A DNA stretch of 64,000 nucleotides from the NCBI GenBank assembly GCA_030748735.1, contig JASMLK010000043.1:114127-178126 (forward strand), written 5' to 3'. The stretch is from Myxococcota bacterium. Its GTDB lineage: Bacteria; Myxococcota_A; UBA9160; UBA4427. A program made the position numbers and the translations under genes. The notes beneath the pieces were generated by a model that ran no database searches, was not told where the DNA came from, and saw nothing but the letters and a program-made list of their open reading frames with translations. Positions within the stretch are counted from its first letter, which is position 1. Every line of letters begins with the position of its first letter. This document shows, in pieces, positions 16,700 to 25,151 of the stretch.

Positions 16700-17363
16700 C
16701 GACATCGCCCGCTTCGTCGTCGTGTTCGCGATGCTGTACGCCGCCTCGATCGCGCTCTGGTCGAGCGTGGCCGAGCCCTACGGCGCGTTCTACCGCTCGA
16801 CCGTGCAGACCATCATCCACCTCGGTGATCGCGAAAAGCGGGTGTCCGTACGCCCGGCCCGCATGGCACTGGGCGCCCCGAACGGCCCGGTCCTCGACAC
16901 GCAGATCATCTGCCGCCTGCCGGGCGAACCGGGCACGGGGAGGAACGCACCGGCCGAGCGCGAGTTCGTCTCGGACCGCAGCAGCCGCTATTCGGGCTAC
17001 GCACCACTCACCCTCACGCTGTGCTTGATCCTGGCCACGCCGTTGGCCTGGAAGCGACGTGCGATCGCGGCGTTCTGGGGCGCATTGGCCGTGACGTGGT
17101 TCACGGCGTTGATCCCGGCGCTGCAGGTCTACCCCCTGTACCTGAGCCAGGAGGGGCACTGGCTCTTCGGCCCCCTGCCCTTCCTCTACGCACCGTGGCA
17201 CGCCCTGGTGTTCGCGCTCTCGAAGATCACCCGCTGGTCGACCTTGTACTACATGGTGCCGTTCGTGATCTGGACCGTCGTGTCGTTCCGACTGCGCGAA
17301 GTGAGTGAGTTCGTCGAGCGCTTCACCGCGAGCAGCATGCCCGCCCCGAACGAACGAGACTGA
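16686..17363 (+). CDS. Exosortase H-associated membrane protein
   Basis: A 225-residue inner-membrane protein with a first helix (about residues 8-27), a periplasmic stretch of about 75 residues and three or four C-terminal helices (from about residue 107). The GTG start lies inside the last codons of xrtH (14-bp overlap), so the two are translationally coupled. Exosortase H loci commonly carry an accessory membrane protein in this position; its role, perhaps stabilising the enzyme or presenting the polymer acceptor, is not established. The assignment rests on position, size and topology rather than on a sequence motif I can verify. Confidence 0.7.
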   Translation: MFRPSDIARFVVVFAMLYAASIALWSSVAEPYGAFYRSTVQTIIHLGDREKRVSVRPARMALGAPNGPVLDTQIICRLPGEPGTGRNAPAEREFVSDRSSRYSGYAPLTLTLCLILATPLAWKRRAIAAFWGALAVTWFTALIPALQVYPLYLSQEGHWLFGPLPFLYAPWHALVFALSKITRWSTLYYMVPFVIWTVVSFRLREVSEFVERFTASSMPAPNERD

Positions 17364-17388
17364 GCACGCTGCCGTTCCTGCGAATGCG

Positions 17389-17871
17389 CTACTGCGACGA
17401 ATCTCGCCCGAGGGCCCCGTCGACCTGGTCTGCACTGGCCACTTCGAGTGCGGCAAGCTGCATGAACTGCTGCTTGATCGTCTCGTCTTCGTGTTGACTC
17501 GCGAACCCCACCCAGGCGAGTGATCCCTGCCGTTCGGCGTGGGCCTGAATGAAGATGCGATCTTCGAGGTTGACCCCCTCGAAGGCACTCGCGTAGAGCT
17601 TCCGCGCCGCCCCGAGCGACGCCTTCACGATGTCTTCGTGTTCGGGCAGTACGGGGAACATCTTCTCAGCACGGGTTGCGATCTCGTCTTCGCGGTCGGC
17701 GCATTGCGTGAGCCAGTCGGCGTGCTCGTCCAACTCCGCCGCCCATTCGCGGTAACGATCGGCCGCAGACCTTTCGAGGCGTGCGAGGAAGCCCACGCGC
17801 GAAGCCTCTGGCACGGCCATCAGTGGCTCCATCAGCAACATCGGGAAGTTGGGGATCTCGAGGTCGGCCAT
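17389..17871 (-). CDS. Helical hypothetical protein, possibly ferritin-like
   Basis: A 160-residue, acidic, predicted all-helical soluble protein. His/Glu-containing stretches (ELDEHADWLTQCADREDE, LPEHEDIVKAS, SQHEDETIKQQ) give the look of a four-helix-bundle or ferritin-like protein, but I cannot place a complete di-iron ExxH set. A strong GGAGGA site precedes ATG 17871. It follows the DUF3604 gene by 34 bp on the same strand and is convergent with the exosortase-associated gene. No function is proposed. Confidence 0.7.
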   Translation of the reverse strand: MADLEIPNFPMLLMEPLMAVPEASRVGFLARLERSAADRYREWAAELDEHADWLTQCADREDEIATRAEKMFPVLPEHEDIVKASLGAARKLYASAFEGVNLEDRIFIQAHAERQGSLAWVGFASQHEDETIKQQFMQLAALEVASADQVDGALGRDSSQ

Positions 17872-17905
17872 GGGGTTTTCTCCTCCGCTCGCTGTACCAG
17901 GAAGA

Positions 17906-20188
17906 CTACGTTGCAGCGCCGTAGTCGACGAAGATCGGCGATGACCACGCCCGCTCTTCGGCGGGCGCAGTGCAATCGTCGTCATAGGCCGTGGGCTCGG
18001 AGGCGCGGCAGGGGCGCACTTCGATGCAGCGCCCGGCCTCGTCCTCGACACAGCGAAGTTGTGCGCCGTTCATCGTCTGACTCGCGCTTTCGATGGCGCG
18101 CACGTAGTAGACCGCGTCCCTTGCGGCGCTTGCGAAGTCGGGGTCGGAGAAGCGCACCGTGCAGCCTTCGCGAGTTTCCGGGCACGGGAGAACCCGCCAG
18201 GGGTCTTCGACGAGCCCCTCGATCGGCTCTCCTGCGTATTGCTGGGGTCGGATCCGAACGACTTCGATGCGATCGATCCGCTTTCGCTGGTCCGACGGGT
18301 GGTAGCACTCGCCACCGCACAGTCGTTCGAGGCGCGCAGCCCCGAGCTTGTCCATGGAGTCAGGCGGGCAGCCGGGCTCTTGTTCGAAGGCCCCGACCGC
18401 ACGCACTTCGAAGGAAGGAGGCTCTTGCCGCACGACTGACGATCCCATCGGGACGCGCAGCGAAGCGCCTGCGTCGCCGTCACCGGTGTTCGCCTCGACG
18501 AGATCGAACCAGAGCAGGATCCGATCGCCACTCGTCGCATAGACTTCCTTTCGCTCGAGCGCGTTCCAGATCGATTGGCGATCGCGACCTTCACTGTGTG
18601 CCGCGACGAGACCGCCTGCGCCGAAGAAGGAAGCAAAGCGCTCGAAGTAGGGACTCGCGATCCCCACCTCTTCGATCGGCACCGAGTGGGGGCCGGGCTC
18701 CTGCGCGAACAACTCGCGGGGTGGGCCGAGATTGCCGAGCCCCGCGTCCGTCATGCGGCGGCGCTGCACTTCCTTGTACCCGGTCCCAGGCCTCGCGGTG
18801 TGGACATCGCTCGAACCGATCAGCCCGAAGCGGAAACGCTTGGGGTCGCCCTCACCGTCGTCGCCGCCGGCACCCGAGAAGTCTCGAAGTGCGAGTGCGT
18901 ATTGCACCGAGCCACCCGGGCGATGGTTGTAGGCCGGCATGTAGCAGTCGCGGCACTGTCCCGCGTCGAGCCAGTCTTCGACCTCGCTCCCCGGCACGGT
19001 GAGATGCCCCGCATGGCCGGCGGCCAGGTGATTTCGACGCGCTTCAGCTGCGCGCGCCGCGCATTCCTCTTCGCTCTCACCCGTGGCTGCACAACGGGTG
19101 GCGATGATTTCACCCGCCCGCCAGCACTCGGCCATGAATCCGGGCGTGGGCTCGGGACAGACTTCGTTGCTCCCCCCGTCCATCTCGACGGAACGCCAGG
19201 GGCGATACTCCTCGATGTTGCCGTGTCCCGAGAAGACCTCGATCAGGTATTCGTGCTCATCCGGGTCGCGGTGCTCGCGCAGCTGCTTGTCCCATGTCGT
19301 GCCGGGCGGCGTGTAGAAGCCCCAGGTATTGCCATGGGGAATCACGAAGTACGGAAACGCCCAGGCATCCATGCGAGCGAAGAGCTCGCGAGGTGTGGCC
19401 GCACTTTCCTGACAGTTCGAAGGCAGCTCCCGAACGTCGACGCCCACTTCGCACGTCGGGACCTGCTCGCGGTCTTCGAGAAAACGCGCGAAGTCGTGGT
19501 AGGGCTGCCGCCCCTGCCCTCCCGCCGCACTGGCGATCAAGAACAGCCTCATCCATGCGTTGTAGGGATTGCGACCGCCGGGGAAGAGCTGTTGCCGCGA
19601 AGAGATCGGGCGCGCGGGCACCTCATCCTCGGCTGTGCCGAGGAGGACCACGTTCTTGTGCCCGTAGTGGTCGTCCGGTGTCGTGCCGATCTGCGTCCAC
19701 TCCCAGCCCAGAAACGTCACGAGGTCGGGCGACGCTGGATCTCCCGCGACGTCGTTACACTGGCGAACGGTCTCTTTCGTTTCGCTCCACTGCTGCGGGG
19801 TCAGCCCTTCGGCGTGGTCGTTGATCGACCAGAAGTCGAGCCCCGAACAGAAGCGCGCAAAGTCGCAGGCGTCGGCCGGGGGATGCGCCCCCTCACCCTG
19901 GTACATCGGGAGACTGATGCTGAAGGCGTCGAAGGAGTAGGTGGTATGAACGTGGAGGTCGCCGAAGACGATCTGTTTGTCGGCACGGACGCCAACGGTT
20001 TCGCGCGCGGCCTCCTGGTGCGAGCGATGCTCGAGCACCTGCTCCGGGTCGCGCGAAGAGCGAACGATCTCGCCCGCGGTCTGGCGCACACCGAACCAAC
20101 CCTGGCCCGCCGAGTAGCCATAACCGATCACAACGACGACGAGCGCCACCATCGCAGGGACAGCTACACGACCCGCGCGCCCTTCCAT
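17906..20188 (-). CDS. DUF3604 family protein (PHP-like, membrane-anchored, exported)
   Basis: A 760-residue protein. One N-terminal hydrophobic helix (about residues 9-27) suggests export or anchoring. The domain opens with GDLHVHTTYSFDAF, a PHP-type metal motif (HxH). FWSINDHAEG, FPYFVIPHGN, the FSGHGN segment and FGLIGSSDVH supply further putative metal-binding His/Asp residues. Many Cys residues are scattered through it, consistent with periplasmic disulfides. DUF3604 proteins are common in marine proteobacteria and uncharacterised, probably metal-dependent hydrolases. ATG 20188 follows a GGGAGGGGGG site. It is in a run with the small protein at 20208 and the NAD(P)-binding protein at 20654. 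Confidence 0.85.
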   Translation of the reverse strand: MEGRAGRVAVPAMVALVVVVIGYGYSAGQGWFGVRQTAGEIVRSSRDPEQVLEHRSHQEAARETVGVRADKQIVFGDLHVHTTYSFDAFSISLPMYQGEGAHPPADACDFARFCSGLDFWSINDHAEGLTPQQWSETKETVRQCNDVAGDPASPDLVTFLGWEWTQIGTTPDDHYGHKNVVLLGTAEDEVPARPISSRQQLFPGGRNPYNAWMRLFLIASAAGGQGRQPYHDFARFLEDREQVPTCEVGVDVRELPSNCQESAATPRELFARMDAWAFPYFVIPHGNTWGFYTPPGTTWDKQLREHRDPDEHEYLIEVFSGHGNIEEYRPWRSVEMDGGSNEVCPEPTPGFMAECWRAGEIIATRCAATGESEEECAARAAEARRNHLAAGHAGHLTVPGSEVEDWLDAGQCRDCYMPAYNHRPGGSVQYALALRDFSGAGGDDGEGDPKRFRFGLIGSSDVHTARPGTGYKEVQRRRMTDAGLGNLGPPRELFAQEPGPHSVPIEEVGIASPYFERFASFFGAGGLVAAHSEGRDRQSIWNALERKEVYATSGDRILLWFDLVEANTGDGDAGASLRVPMGSSVVRQEPPSFEVRAVGAFEQEPGCPPDSMDKLGAARLERLCGGECYHPSDQRKRIDRIEVVRIRPQQYAGEPIEGLVEDPWRVLPCPETREGCTVRFSDPDFASAARDAVYYVRAIESASQTMNGAQLRCVEDEAGRCIEVRPCRASEPTAYDDDCTAPAEERAWSSPIFVDYGAAT

Positions 20189-20207
20189 CCCCCCTCCCGC
20201 AGCCCGC

Positions 20208-20627
20208 TCAGCCCTGGCGGATCCGCATCTGACAACGCCCATGACCTTCCGGGATCGTCTCGGTGATCGTTAGCTCGGCGCCGCAGCGGCGCAGCAGGAT
20301 CCGATCCATGTCCATCGCAGTGTCGCACGCACGTTGATGCTCGTCGCTCGTGAACCCGTACGGACAGTGCGGCAGTTCGAGTATGAACTCGTTGCCTTCG
20401 ATCTCCGAAAACTGGAAGGGAAAGCCCATCTGCTCGCCCGAGTCGACGAGGTGCTGCTTCGTCTCGGCGATCGAGTTGGTCCGCCGCACGCCACCCAGCC
20501 AGGGAAAGATCGCCATGAACCAACTGAGCGCGCGCGCCAGCGGTTCTCCCACGACCGGGACACGGGACAGGAAGATGTGGATGCGGCCCTGCATGCGCAT
20601 GTAGGCGTCGATGTATTCCTGCATCAC
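20208..20627 (-). CDS. Small cysteine-containing protein of unknown function, ATC-hydrolase-like C-terminus
   Basis: A 139-residue soluble protein. The C-terminal half has ELPHCPYGF, a conserved-looking ACDTAMDMDRILLRRCGAEL stretch and a terminal GRCQMRI. This Cys pattern loosely resembles the L-2-amino-thiazoline-4-carboxylate hydrolase-like (PF14196) family seen next to catabolic genes. The N-terminus is amphipathic. It lies 20 bp upstream of the DUF3604 gene and 27 bp downstream of the NAD(P)-binding protein, so the three plausibly share a transcript. The similarity is from memory and weak. Confidence 0.62.
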   Translation of the reverse strand: MMQEYIDAYMRMQGRIHIFLSRVPVVGEPLARALSWFMAIFPWLGGVRRTNSIAETKQHLVDSGEQMGFPFQFSEIEGNEFILELPHCPYGFTSDEHQRACDTAMDMDRILLRRCGAELTITETIPEGHGRCQMRIRQG

Positions 20628-20653
20628 TCGCTCCTCCGGGGTCGCGTGGATCG

Positions 20654-21565
20654 TCAGGCCAATTCTTCGAAGTAGCTTCGCAGCGTCGTCTTGCCGCGCG
20701 GCGGGCCAACGCCGTCGACCTCGCCGGCCGTCACGATGAACTCGGCGAGATCGCCGAACTGCTTGTTGAGCTTACCGATGAAACGCGCGAGGCCGTACGC
20801 GAGCCAGAGCGGAATGACGGTCACCTTGATGGGCTTTCCGGCGACGTCGAACGCAATGCCGGCGACCTCGCGTTGGGTGAGCGTCTCGGGACCGCCGGCT
20901 TCGACGACCTTCTCACTGCCCTCGGCAGCATCGACGCACACCGCCCCGAGATCCTGGCCGTGAATCGGGCTGAAGCGGTTGGTTCCGTCGCCCACCAGGT
21001 AGATGCGGCCGCGCTTCGCCATGTCGAGCATCACCCCCATGTCCGAAAAATAGCCGGAGGGACGCACGATCGCGTACTCGAGCCCCGACGCTTCGAGGTC
21101 GCGCACGATCCGCTCGTGAGCCTCGGTGATCGCGAGATGCGCGATCTGCTCTGCGCCCAGCATCGACACGTAGACGAACTTGCGCACACCGTGGCGAACG
21201 CACAGATCGATCAGGTTGCGGTTGGCCTGGTAGTCGACCTGTTCGAAGCTCAGACCGTCGCGTTGACGCGAGATGCCGATCGAAGAGAAGACGACGTCGA
21301 TGCCACCATCGAGAAGCCCCTCTAGCGTTTCGGGTTTCGTGGCCTCGCCGACGTACACGTCGTCGATCGCGTCGCGCGGAACGCCGGGGGCCGTGAAGGG
21401 CCCCGCCTCTTCGAGCCTTTCCACACTGCGCGTCAACGCCCGCACCCAGTAGCCGCGACGCTTGAATTCGAGGGTGACGAACTTGCCGAGGTAACCGGTC
21501 GAGCCAGCGACGAGCACACGCTGTGGTTTGCCCCGCGTAGCTGCGGCATCGGACACTTCTGACAT
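20654..21565 (-). CDS. NAD(P)-binding atypical SDR (NmrA-like / epimerase-type)
   Basis: A 303-residue atypical SDR. The Rossmann motif is VLVAGSTGYLGKFV (GxxGxxG, about residues 18-31). DVVFSSIGISRQ, FVYVSMLGAEQ and YAIVRPSGYFSDM are typical of NmrA-type and complex-I-39-kDa-like proteins. The catalytic Tyr-Lys pair of classical SDRs is absent, so it may be a redox sensor or a reductase acting on an isoprenoid or lipid. The start at ATG 21565 has GAGGA eight bases upstream. It is divergent from the hypothetical gene at 21717. Confidence 0.84.
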   Translation of the reverse strand: MSEVSDAAATRGKPQRVLVAGSTGYLGKFVTLEFKRRGYWVRALTRSVERLEEAGPFTAPGVPRDAIDDVYVGEATKPETLEGLLDGGIDVVFSSIGISRQRDGLSFEQVDYQANRNLIDLCVRHGVRKFVYVSMLGAEQIAHLAITEAHERIVRDLEASGLEYAIVRPSGYFSDMGVMLDMAKRGRIYLVGDGTNRFSPIHGQDLGAVCVDAAEGSEKVVEAGGPETLTQREVAGIAFDVAGKPIKVTVIPLWLAYGLARFIGKLNKQFGDLAEFIVTAGEVDGVGPPRGKTTLRSYFEELA

Positions 21566-21716
21566 CGGTTCATCCTCGCTTTCTGTGAGCGGAGACGATA
21601 CGAAACGCACGACACAGCGCGGCCCTCGATTGAACTAGAATGCAGGTCGCTTCACCTTCCCCGATATCGATCTCGTTCTGATCGTTATCCAATACAACCG
21701 ACACGGAGACTCCCGC

Positions 21717-22406
21717 GTGACGTCGCGATCGCAACCCACCGAACCGAACGCAGAGCGCGACAAGAACCCTCCTCAGGCGGCGAGGAAGGCGATCAGGGCA
21801 TCGGTCGAACGCTTTCTGGTGCGACGCCCCGAGCATGGAGAAGACGGGCACGAGACGGTCGTGCTCGAGGTTCACGCCGCAATCGATCTCTACTTGCGCC
21901 CCGCGGCGCAGGCACCCGAGGCGATCGACTCGCCCCCGGAACCCGAAGCCAACCCAGCGCGACTCGAACGAGTCGCGTCCCGCGCGTCGTCGCTGGTCGA
22001 GTCGCTCGAAGAACTCGACCCGGGTGACCGGCGCGGTCTGCTCACCGCCACACGCATCCACCCGGGGGACCTCGAGGCGTTCAAAAGCCTCGGTCGACGA
22101 ATCGCATGCGACGCCACGGCCACGCCAACGCTGCTGCCGGATGACAGCGGTGCTGAAGCGGCGGCATCGCCTCCTCCCGAGATCGAGCTGATCGAGAACC
22201 TCAGGGACGTCTGGCTGCGATACACGGACGAACGAATCGCACGCGATCGGGAGGCGACGAGCGCGTGGGCGAACTTCGTCGAAGTCGCCTGTCACATCGC
22301 GGGCATCGACCCCGATACCGCGCATCGATTGCGGGTGCGCGCCTATGACACGGCCGCACTCGACGAGAGCGCGGAGATCCTCGCCAGCATCCCTCCCGAC
22401 GCGTAA
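21717..22406 (+). CDS. Hypothetical acidic helical protein
   Basis: A 229-residue protein rich in Ala, Glu, Arg and Pro. Two predicted helical parts (about residues 15-110 and 150-225) are separated by a Pro/Ala-rich linker. No signal peptide, membrane segment or recognised motif is seen. It starts at GTG 21717, preceded by ACGGAG at a suitable distance. Codon use matches its neighbours. The opposite strand here has a long open frame (21570-22715), but its composition looks like a shadow. The SDR follows after 46 bp on the same strand. Confidence 0.6.
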   Translation: MTSRSQPTEPNAERDKNPPQAARKAIRASVERFLVRRPEHGEDGHETVVLEVHAAIDLYLRPAAQAPEAIDSPPEPEANPARLERVASRASSLVESLEELDPGDRRGLLTATRIHPGDLEAFKSLGRRIACDATATPTLLPDDSGAEAAASPPPEIELIENLRDVWLRYTDERIARDREATSAWANFVEVACHIAGIDPDTAHRLRVRAYDTAALDESAEILASIPPDA

Positions 22407-22452
22407 ACGCGCTACCGAATGGTCAACCAGCAGTGTGAAGGACGGGAACCCC

Positions 22453-23331
22453 ATGACGAGTTCAACCGAGGCCGACCTGAAGGACCGCGTCGTTCTGCTG
22501 ACCGGAGGAAACTCCGGCATCGGCAAGGTGACGGCGCACGAACTCGCAGCGAAGGAGATGCGGGTCTTCATCACGAGCCGCACGGTGGCGAAGGGCCAAC
22601 CGATCGTCGACGAGATTCGCGAGCAGACGGGCAACCCCAACGTGGAATGCCTGGCCCTCGAACTCGGCGACTTCGATTCGGTCAGACGCTGCGCAGAAGA
22701 CTTCCTCGCCCGCAACCTGCCCCTTCATGTCCTGATCAACAACGCCGGCATCGGGGTGCAGCGCGGCATGACGCCTTCGGGCTTCGAGCTGGCCTTCGGG
22801 ACCAACCACCTCGGCCCCTTTCTGCTGACGGGCTTGCTGCTCGAGCGACTCGCACAGTCGGCGCCGGCTCGTGTCGTCATCGTTTCGAGCGTCGGCCATG
22901 AACGTATCGACGGGATCGACTTCGAAGCAGTACAGCAGACGACGAAGTCACAGAGTGGGGCCGACGAATACTACGCGTCGAAGCTCGCCAACGTGCTCTT
23001 CAGCAACGAACTCGCGCGGCGGCTGGAGGGCACCGGGGTCAACACCTACGCGCTGCATCCCGGTGTCGTGGCGACCGAGGTATGGCGGCGCTTTCCGAGA
23101 CCCATCACCGCGATCGCAAAGCTCTTCATGCTCTCGGTCGAGGACGGGGCCGTTCCCTCGATCCACTGCGCGTCGTCACCCCAAGTCGCGAACGAATCGG
23201 GGCTCTACTACGACCGCTGCGACGTCAAGGAATGCAGTGCAGTCGCCCGCGACGAAGCCCTGGCCCGCAAGCTCTGGGAGCAGAGCGAGGAATGGGTCGG
23301 GTTCCGCTTTCCGACCCTGGGCGCGACCTAG
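22453..23331 (+). CDS. SDR, retinol-dehydrogenase-like
   Basis: A 292-residue SDR resembling the retinol dehydrogenase/WWOX group: TGGNSGIGKVTAHELA, VFITSRT, LINNAGIGVQ, FELAFGTNHLGPFLLT, VIVSSVGH and the catalytic YYASKLAN. Members of this group usually reduce or oxidise hydrophobic alcohols and aldehydes such as retinoids or sterols with NADP(H). The start at ATG 22453 follows AAGGACGGGAA. Its TAG stop shares the palindrome CTAG (23328-23331) with the stop of the convergent HAD gene, a four-base double stop. Confidence 0.88.
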   Translation: MTSSTEADLKDRVVLLTGGNSGIGKVTAHELAAKEMRVFITSRTVAKGQPIVDEIREQTGNPNVECLALELGDFDSVRRCAEDFLARNLPLHVLINNAGIGVQRGMTPSGFELAFGTNHLGPFLLTGLLLERLAQSAPARVVIVSSVGHERIDGIDFEAVQQTTKSQSGADEYYASKLANVLFSNELARRLEGTGVNTYALHPGVVATEVWRRFPRPITAIAKLFMLSVEDGAVPSIHCASSPQVANESGLYYDRCDVKECSAVARDEALARKLWEQSEEWVGFRFPTLGAT

Positions 23332-24065
23332 CCACCCTGGGGTCGTGCCTCGTCGAGGTCGAGGAGTTCGGACAGCGTGCTGATGACGTAGTCGGGCTCG
23401 GCTTCGAAGTCGATGTCGTCGAGGTGGCTACTCGCCCCCTTCTCATCGAGCAGGACCGTCGTCATGCCGAGGGCGCGCGCGCCCTGAATGTCGTGGATGC
23501 GCGAATCCCCCACGAAGACCACTTCCCCCGCCACACAACCCGCCTGCTCGAGGGCCCGCTCGAAGATCCTGTGATGGGGTTTGCACGACTGCGCCGCCTC
23601 CGAGCTGATCCAATGATCGAATAGCACCGCCAGGTCGAGGCGTATGAGCCAACCGTCGAGGTAGTCGTCGTCGATGTTCGAGACGATCGAGAGGATCTTC
23701 CCGTTTTCGCGCAGTGCCGTGAGCGTGCTCACGCAGTCTTCGCGGAGCGTGATGCCCGAGTGCATCGCCTCGCGCTGCGCTTCGTAGAACCAGGTCAGAA
23801 ACGCTTCGTCGGCTTCCTGACCGAATCGCTTCGCGAAAGCCCGGTAGGTGTCGTAGAAGTGATCTCGGTGAGAGTAGTAGTCGCGGCGCATGTACAGGTC
23901 GTTGACTTCGCGTGCAGCGGTCACATACGCGAGCCCGACTTTCTCGAAGCCTCCCTCGACGCCGAGCCGTTGCCCCGCTTCGATGATCGTCTCCCCATTG
24001 ACGCGGGGGATCATCAGGTTGCTGAACAGCGTGCCGCCCAGATCGAAGAAGAACGCGCGCTTCAC
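23328..24065 (-). CDS. HAD-superfamily hydrolase, paralog of the one at 15153
   Basis: A 245-residue HAD-IA protein. Motif I is AFFFDLGGTLFSN (nucleophile Asp8, Gly at +2), motif II SIVSNID, the motif III Lys is in SCKPHHRIFE and motif IV is VVFVGDSRIHD. Roughly half of the residues match the paralog at 15153-15881, including the cap segment WFYEAQREAM. The loss of the +2 Asp is shared, so it is an old property of the subfamily rather than decay. It starts at GTG 24065 after CAGGAG. Upstream are strong inverted repeats (24089-24188) and the IPTL-CTERM gene. Confidence 0.84.
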   Translation of the reverse strand: MKRAFFFDLGGTLFSNLMIPRVNGETIIEAGQRLGVEGGFEKVGLAYVTAAREVNDLYMRRDYYSHRDHFYDTYRAFAKRFGQEADEAFLTWFYEAQREAMHSGITLREDCVSTLTALRENGKILSIVSNIDDDYLDGWLIRLDLAVLFDHWISSEAAQSCKPHHRIFERALEQAGCVAGEVVFVGDSRIHDIQGARALGMTTVLLDEKGASSHLDDIDFEAEPDYVISTLSELLDLDEARPQGG

Positions 24066-24088
24066 TTGATTCTCTGCTCCTGAAACGG

Positions 24089-24125
24089 TTCAGCCGCACC
24101 CGATACTGAATCGGGTGCGGCTGAA
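24089..24125. terminator. Strong 16-bp hairpin between IPTL-CTERM and HAD genes
   Basis: Two perfect 16-bp arms (24089-24104 and 24110-24125, starting TTCAGCCGCACC) flank a 5-nt loop. It lies downstream of the minus-strand IPTL-CTERM stop and 24 bp upstream of the HAD start. No T-run follows on either strand, so it is either a non-canonical terminator or an RNA structure in the HAD leader. Confidence 0.55.
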
Positions 24126-24133
24126 AGTCACCA

Positions 24134-24188
24134 ACCGGGCGGAGCCTCTGGGGCTGTCGAAGGAGACGCTGGGAGACGTCCGCCCGGT
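24134..24188. repeat. Second inverted repeat, 10-bp arms
   Basis: ACCGGGCGGA (24134-24143) and TCCGCCCGGT (24179-24188) are perfect complements with a 35-bp loop. It sits immediately after the IPTL-CTERM gene in its transcription direction and 8 bp from the 16-bp hairpin, so the 3' end of that transcript could fold into two successive stem-loops. Confidence 0.5.
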
Positions 24189-24210
24189 CAATGGGTGCTG
24201 GTCGAATCGC

Positions 24211-25047
24211 CTAGGCGAAGGTCATCGACTGGCGGCGCTGTACGGCCACGATCATCGAGCCGAGGAGCAACAAACCGAATGCGATCATGCCCCATTCGCC
24301 GAGCGTCGGAACGACGTTGGCGCCCTGCGCGCTGCCCACGAAGTTGTAGTACTGGCGACCGGCAGACTGATCGATCGTGATCTCGAACGTCACGGTGTTG
24401 AAGTCGGCCGAGAACTGCATCTCGAGCGAGGCCGGCGGGCCAGGCGCGAAACCGGCGGCGTCGATCGTGAGCGCGCCCGTCGGGGACGTGAGGTGCGTGA
24501 CGACCGGCGGACCCGGTGCCGGAAGCCCGACGCCGACGCAGTTGCCCGCGGTGCTCTCGGTGCAGGAGAGTTCGTTGTGAAACTCGCCCGACAGCGCGAT
24601 GGGGCCGGGAACGGCATTCGAACCGTTGAGGACGCCGGCGCCGGAACCCAGTGTGGCGTCAGTCATGCCGCCCACGGTGATGAAGCTGGGGATCACCTGG
24701 TTAATATCGTTGTACATGTCGAGCTGATCGATCGTGACCGGACCGGGAATGATGTTGCCGAAACCGTCGTCTGTGAACGTGACGACCAACTGGTTTCGCG
24801 TGATGGCCTCCGTATCTCCACCGTAGGCGCCGGGCGTCCAGGTCGGCGTGGTCCCCTTACCCGTCAATGCATCGAATGCACCCGAGATTGGCGTCACCAG
24901 GCCGCTTTGGCCCTCGAGGTTGTACTGTCGCGTCACGGCTGCCGAGGCCACGCTCGCGAATGCGACCGCACCTACCACCATGACGACTGACACAAGCTGA
25001 ATGATTCTGGAGCTTCGTCGTCGGCTATGAACGTTGTTCAACGTCAC
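24211..25047 (-). CDS. IPTL-CTERM sorting-signal protein, secreted exosortase H substrate
   Basis: A 278-residue exported protein. The N-terminal signal peptide has an RR-containing basic start and a hydrophobic core (about residues 15-32) ending ASVASAAV. The mature part is Gly/Thr/Pro/Asn-rich, low in charge and probably beta-structured. The C-terminus has VPTLGEWG (246-253), a hydrophobic helix (254-269) and a basic QRRQ tail. This is the three-part IPTLxxWG-CTERM signal cut by exosortase H, encoded 7 kb away. GTG 25047 follows GGAG. A perfect sigma-54 promoter lies at 25152-25167, giving an untranslated leader of about 95 nt. Confidence 0.88.
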   Translation of the reverse strand: MTLNNVHSRRRSSRIIQLVSVVMVVGAVAFASVASAAVTRQYNLEGQSGLVTPISGAFDALTGKGTTPTWTPGAYGGDTEAITRNQLVVTFTDDGFGNIIPGPVTIDQLDMYNDINQVIPSFITVGGMTDATLGSGAGVLNGSNAVPGPIALSGEFHNELSCTESTAGNCVGVGLPAPGPPVVTHLTSPTGALTIDAAGFAPGPPASLEMQFSADFNTVTFEITIDQSAGRQYYNFVGSAQGANVVPTLGEWGMIAFGLLLLGSMIVAVQRRQSMTFA

Positions 25048-25151
25048 TGTGACTCTCCTTGGTTTCCTTTGGTTCGGCTCTTCAGAACCGAAGTTATTCC
25101 CGTCCGGACCTGCCAGACGCGAAGTGATTCTTCTCGCCCGACAAAGTCACG

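Noticed and set aside
17389..17871. Assignment of the helical protein as a ferritin or rubrerythrin
   Set aside because: Not enough ExxH pairs can be placed; kept as hypothetical.
18575..20266. 563-codon plus-strand frame
   Set aside because: Antisense to the DUF3604 gene, which has metal motifs and a ribosome site.
21570..22715. 381-codon minus-strand frame opposite the hypothetical gene and SDR
   Set aside because: The plus strand has a ribosome site and start at 21717 and a definite SDR from 22453; the minus frame is Arg/Ser-rich without motif.
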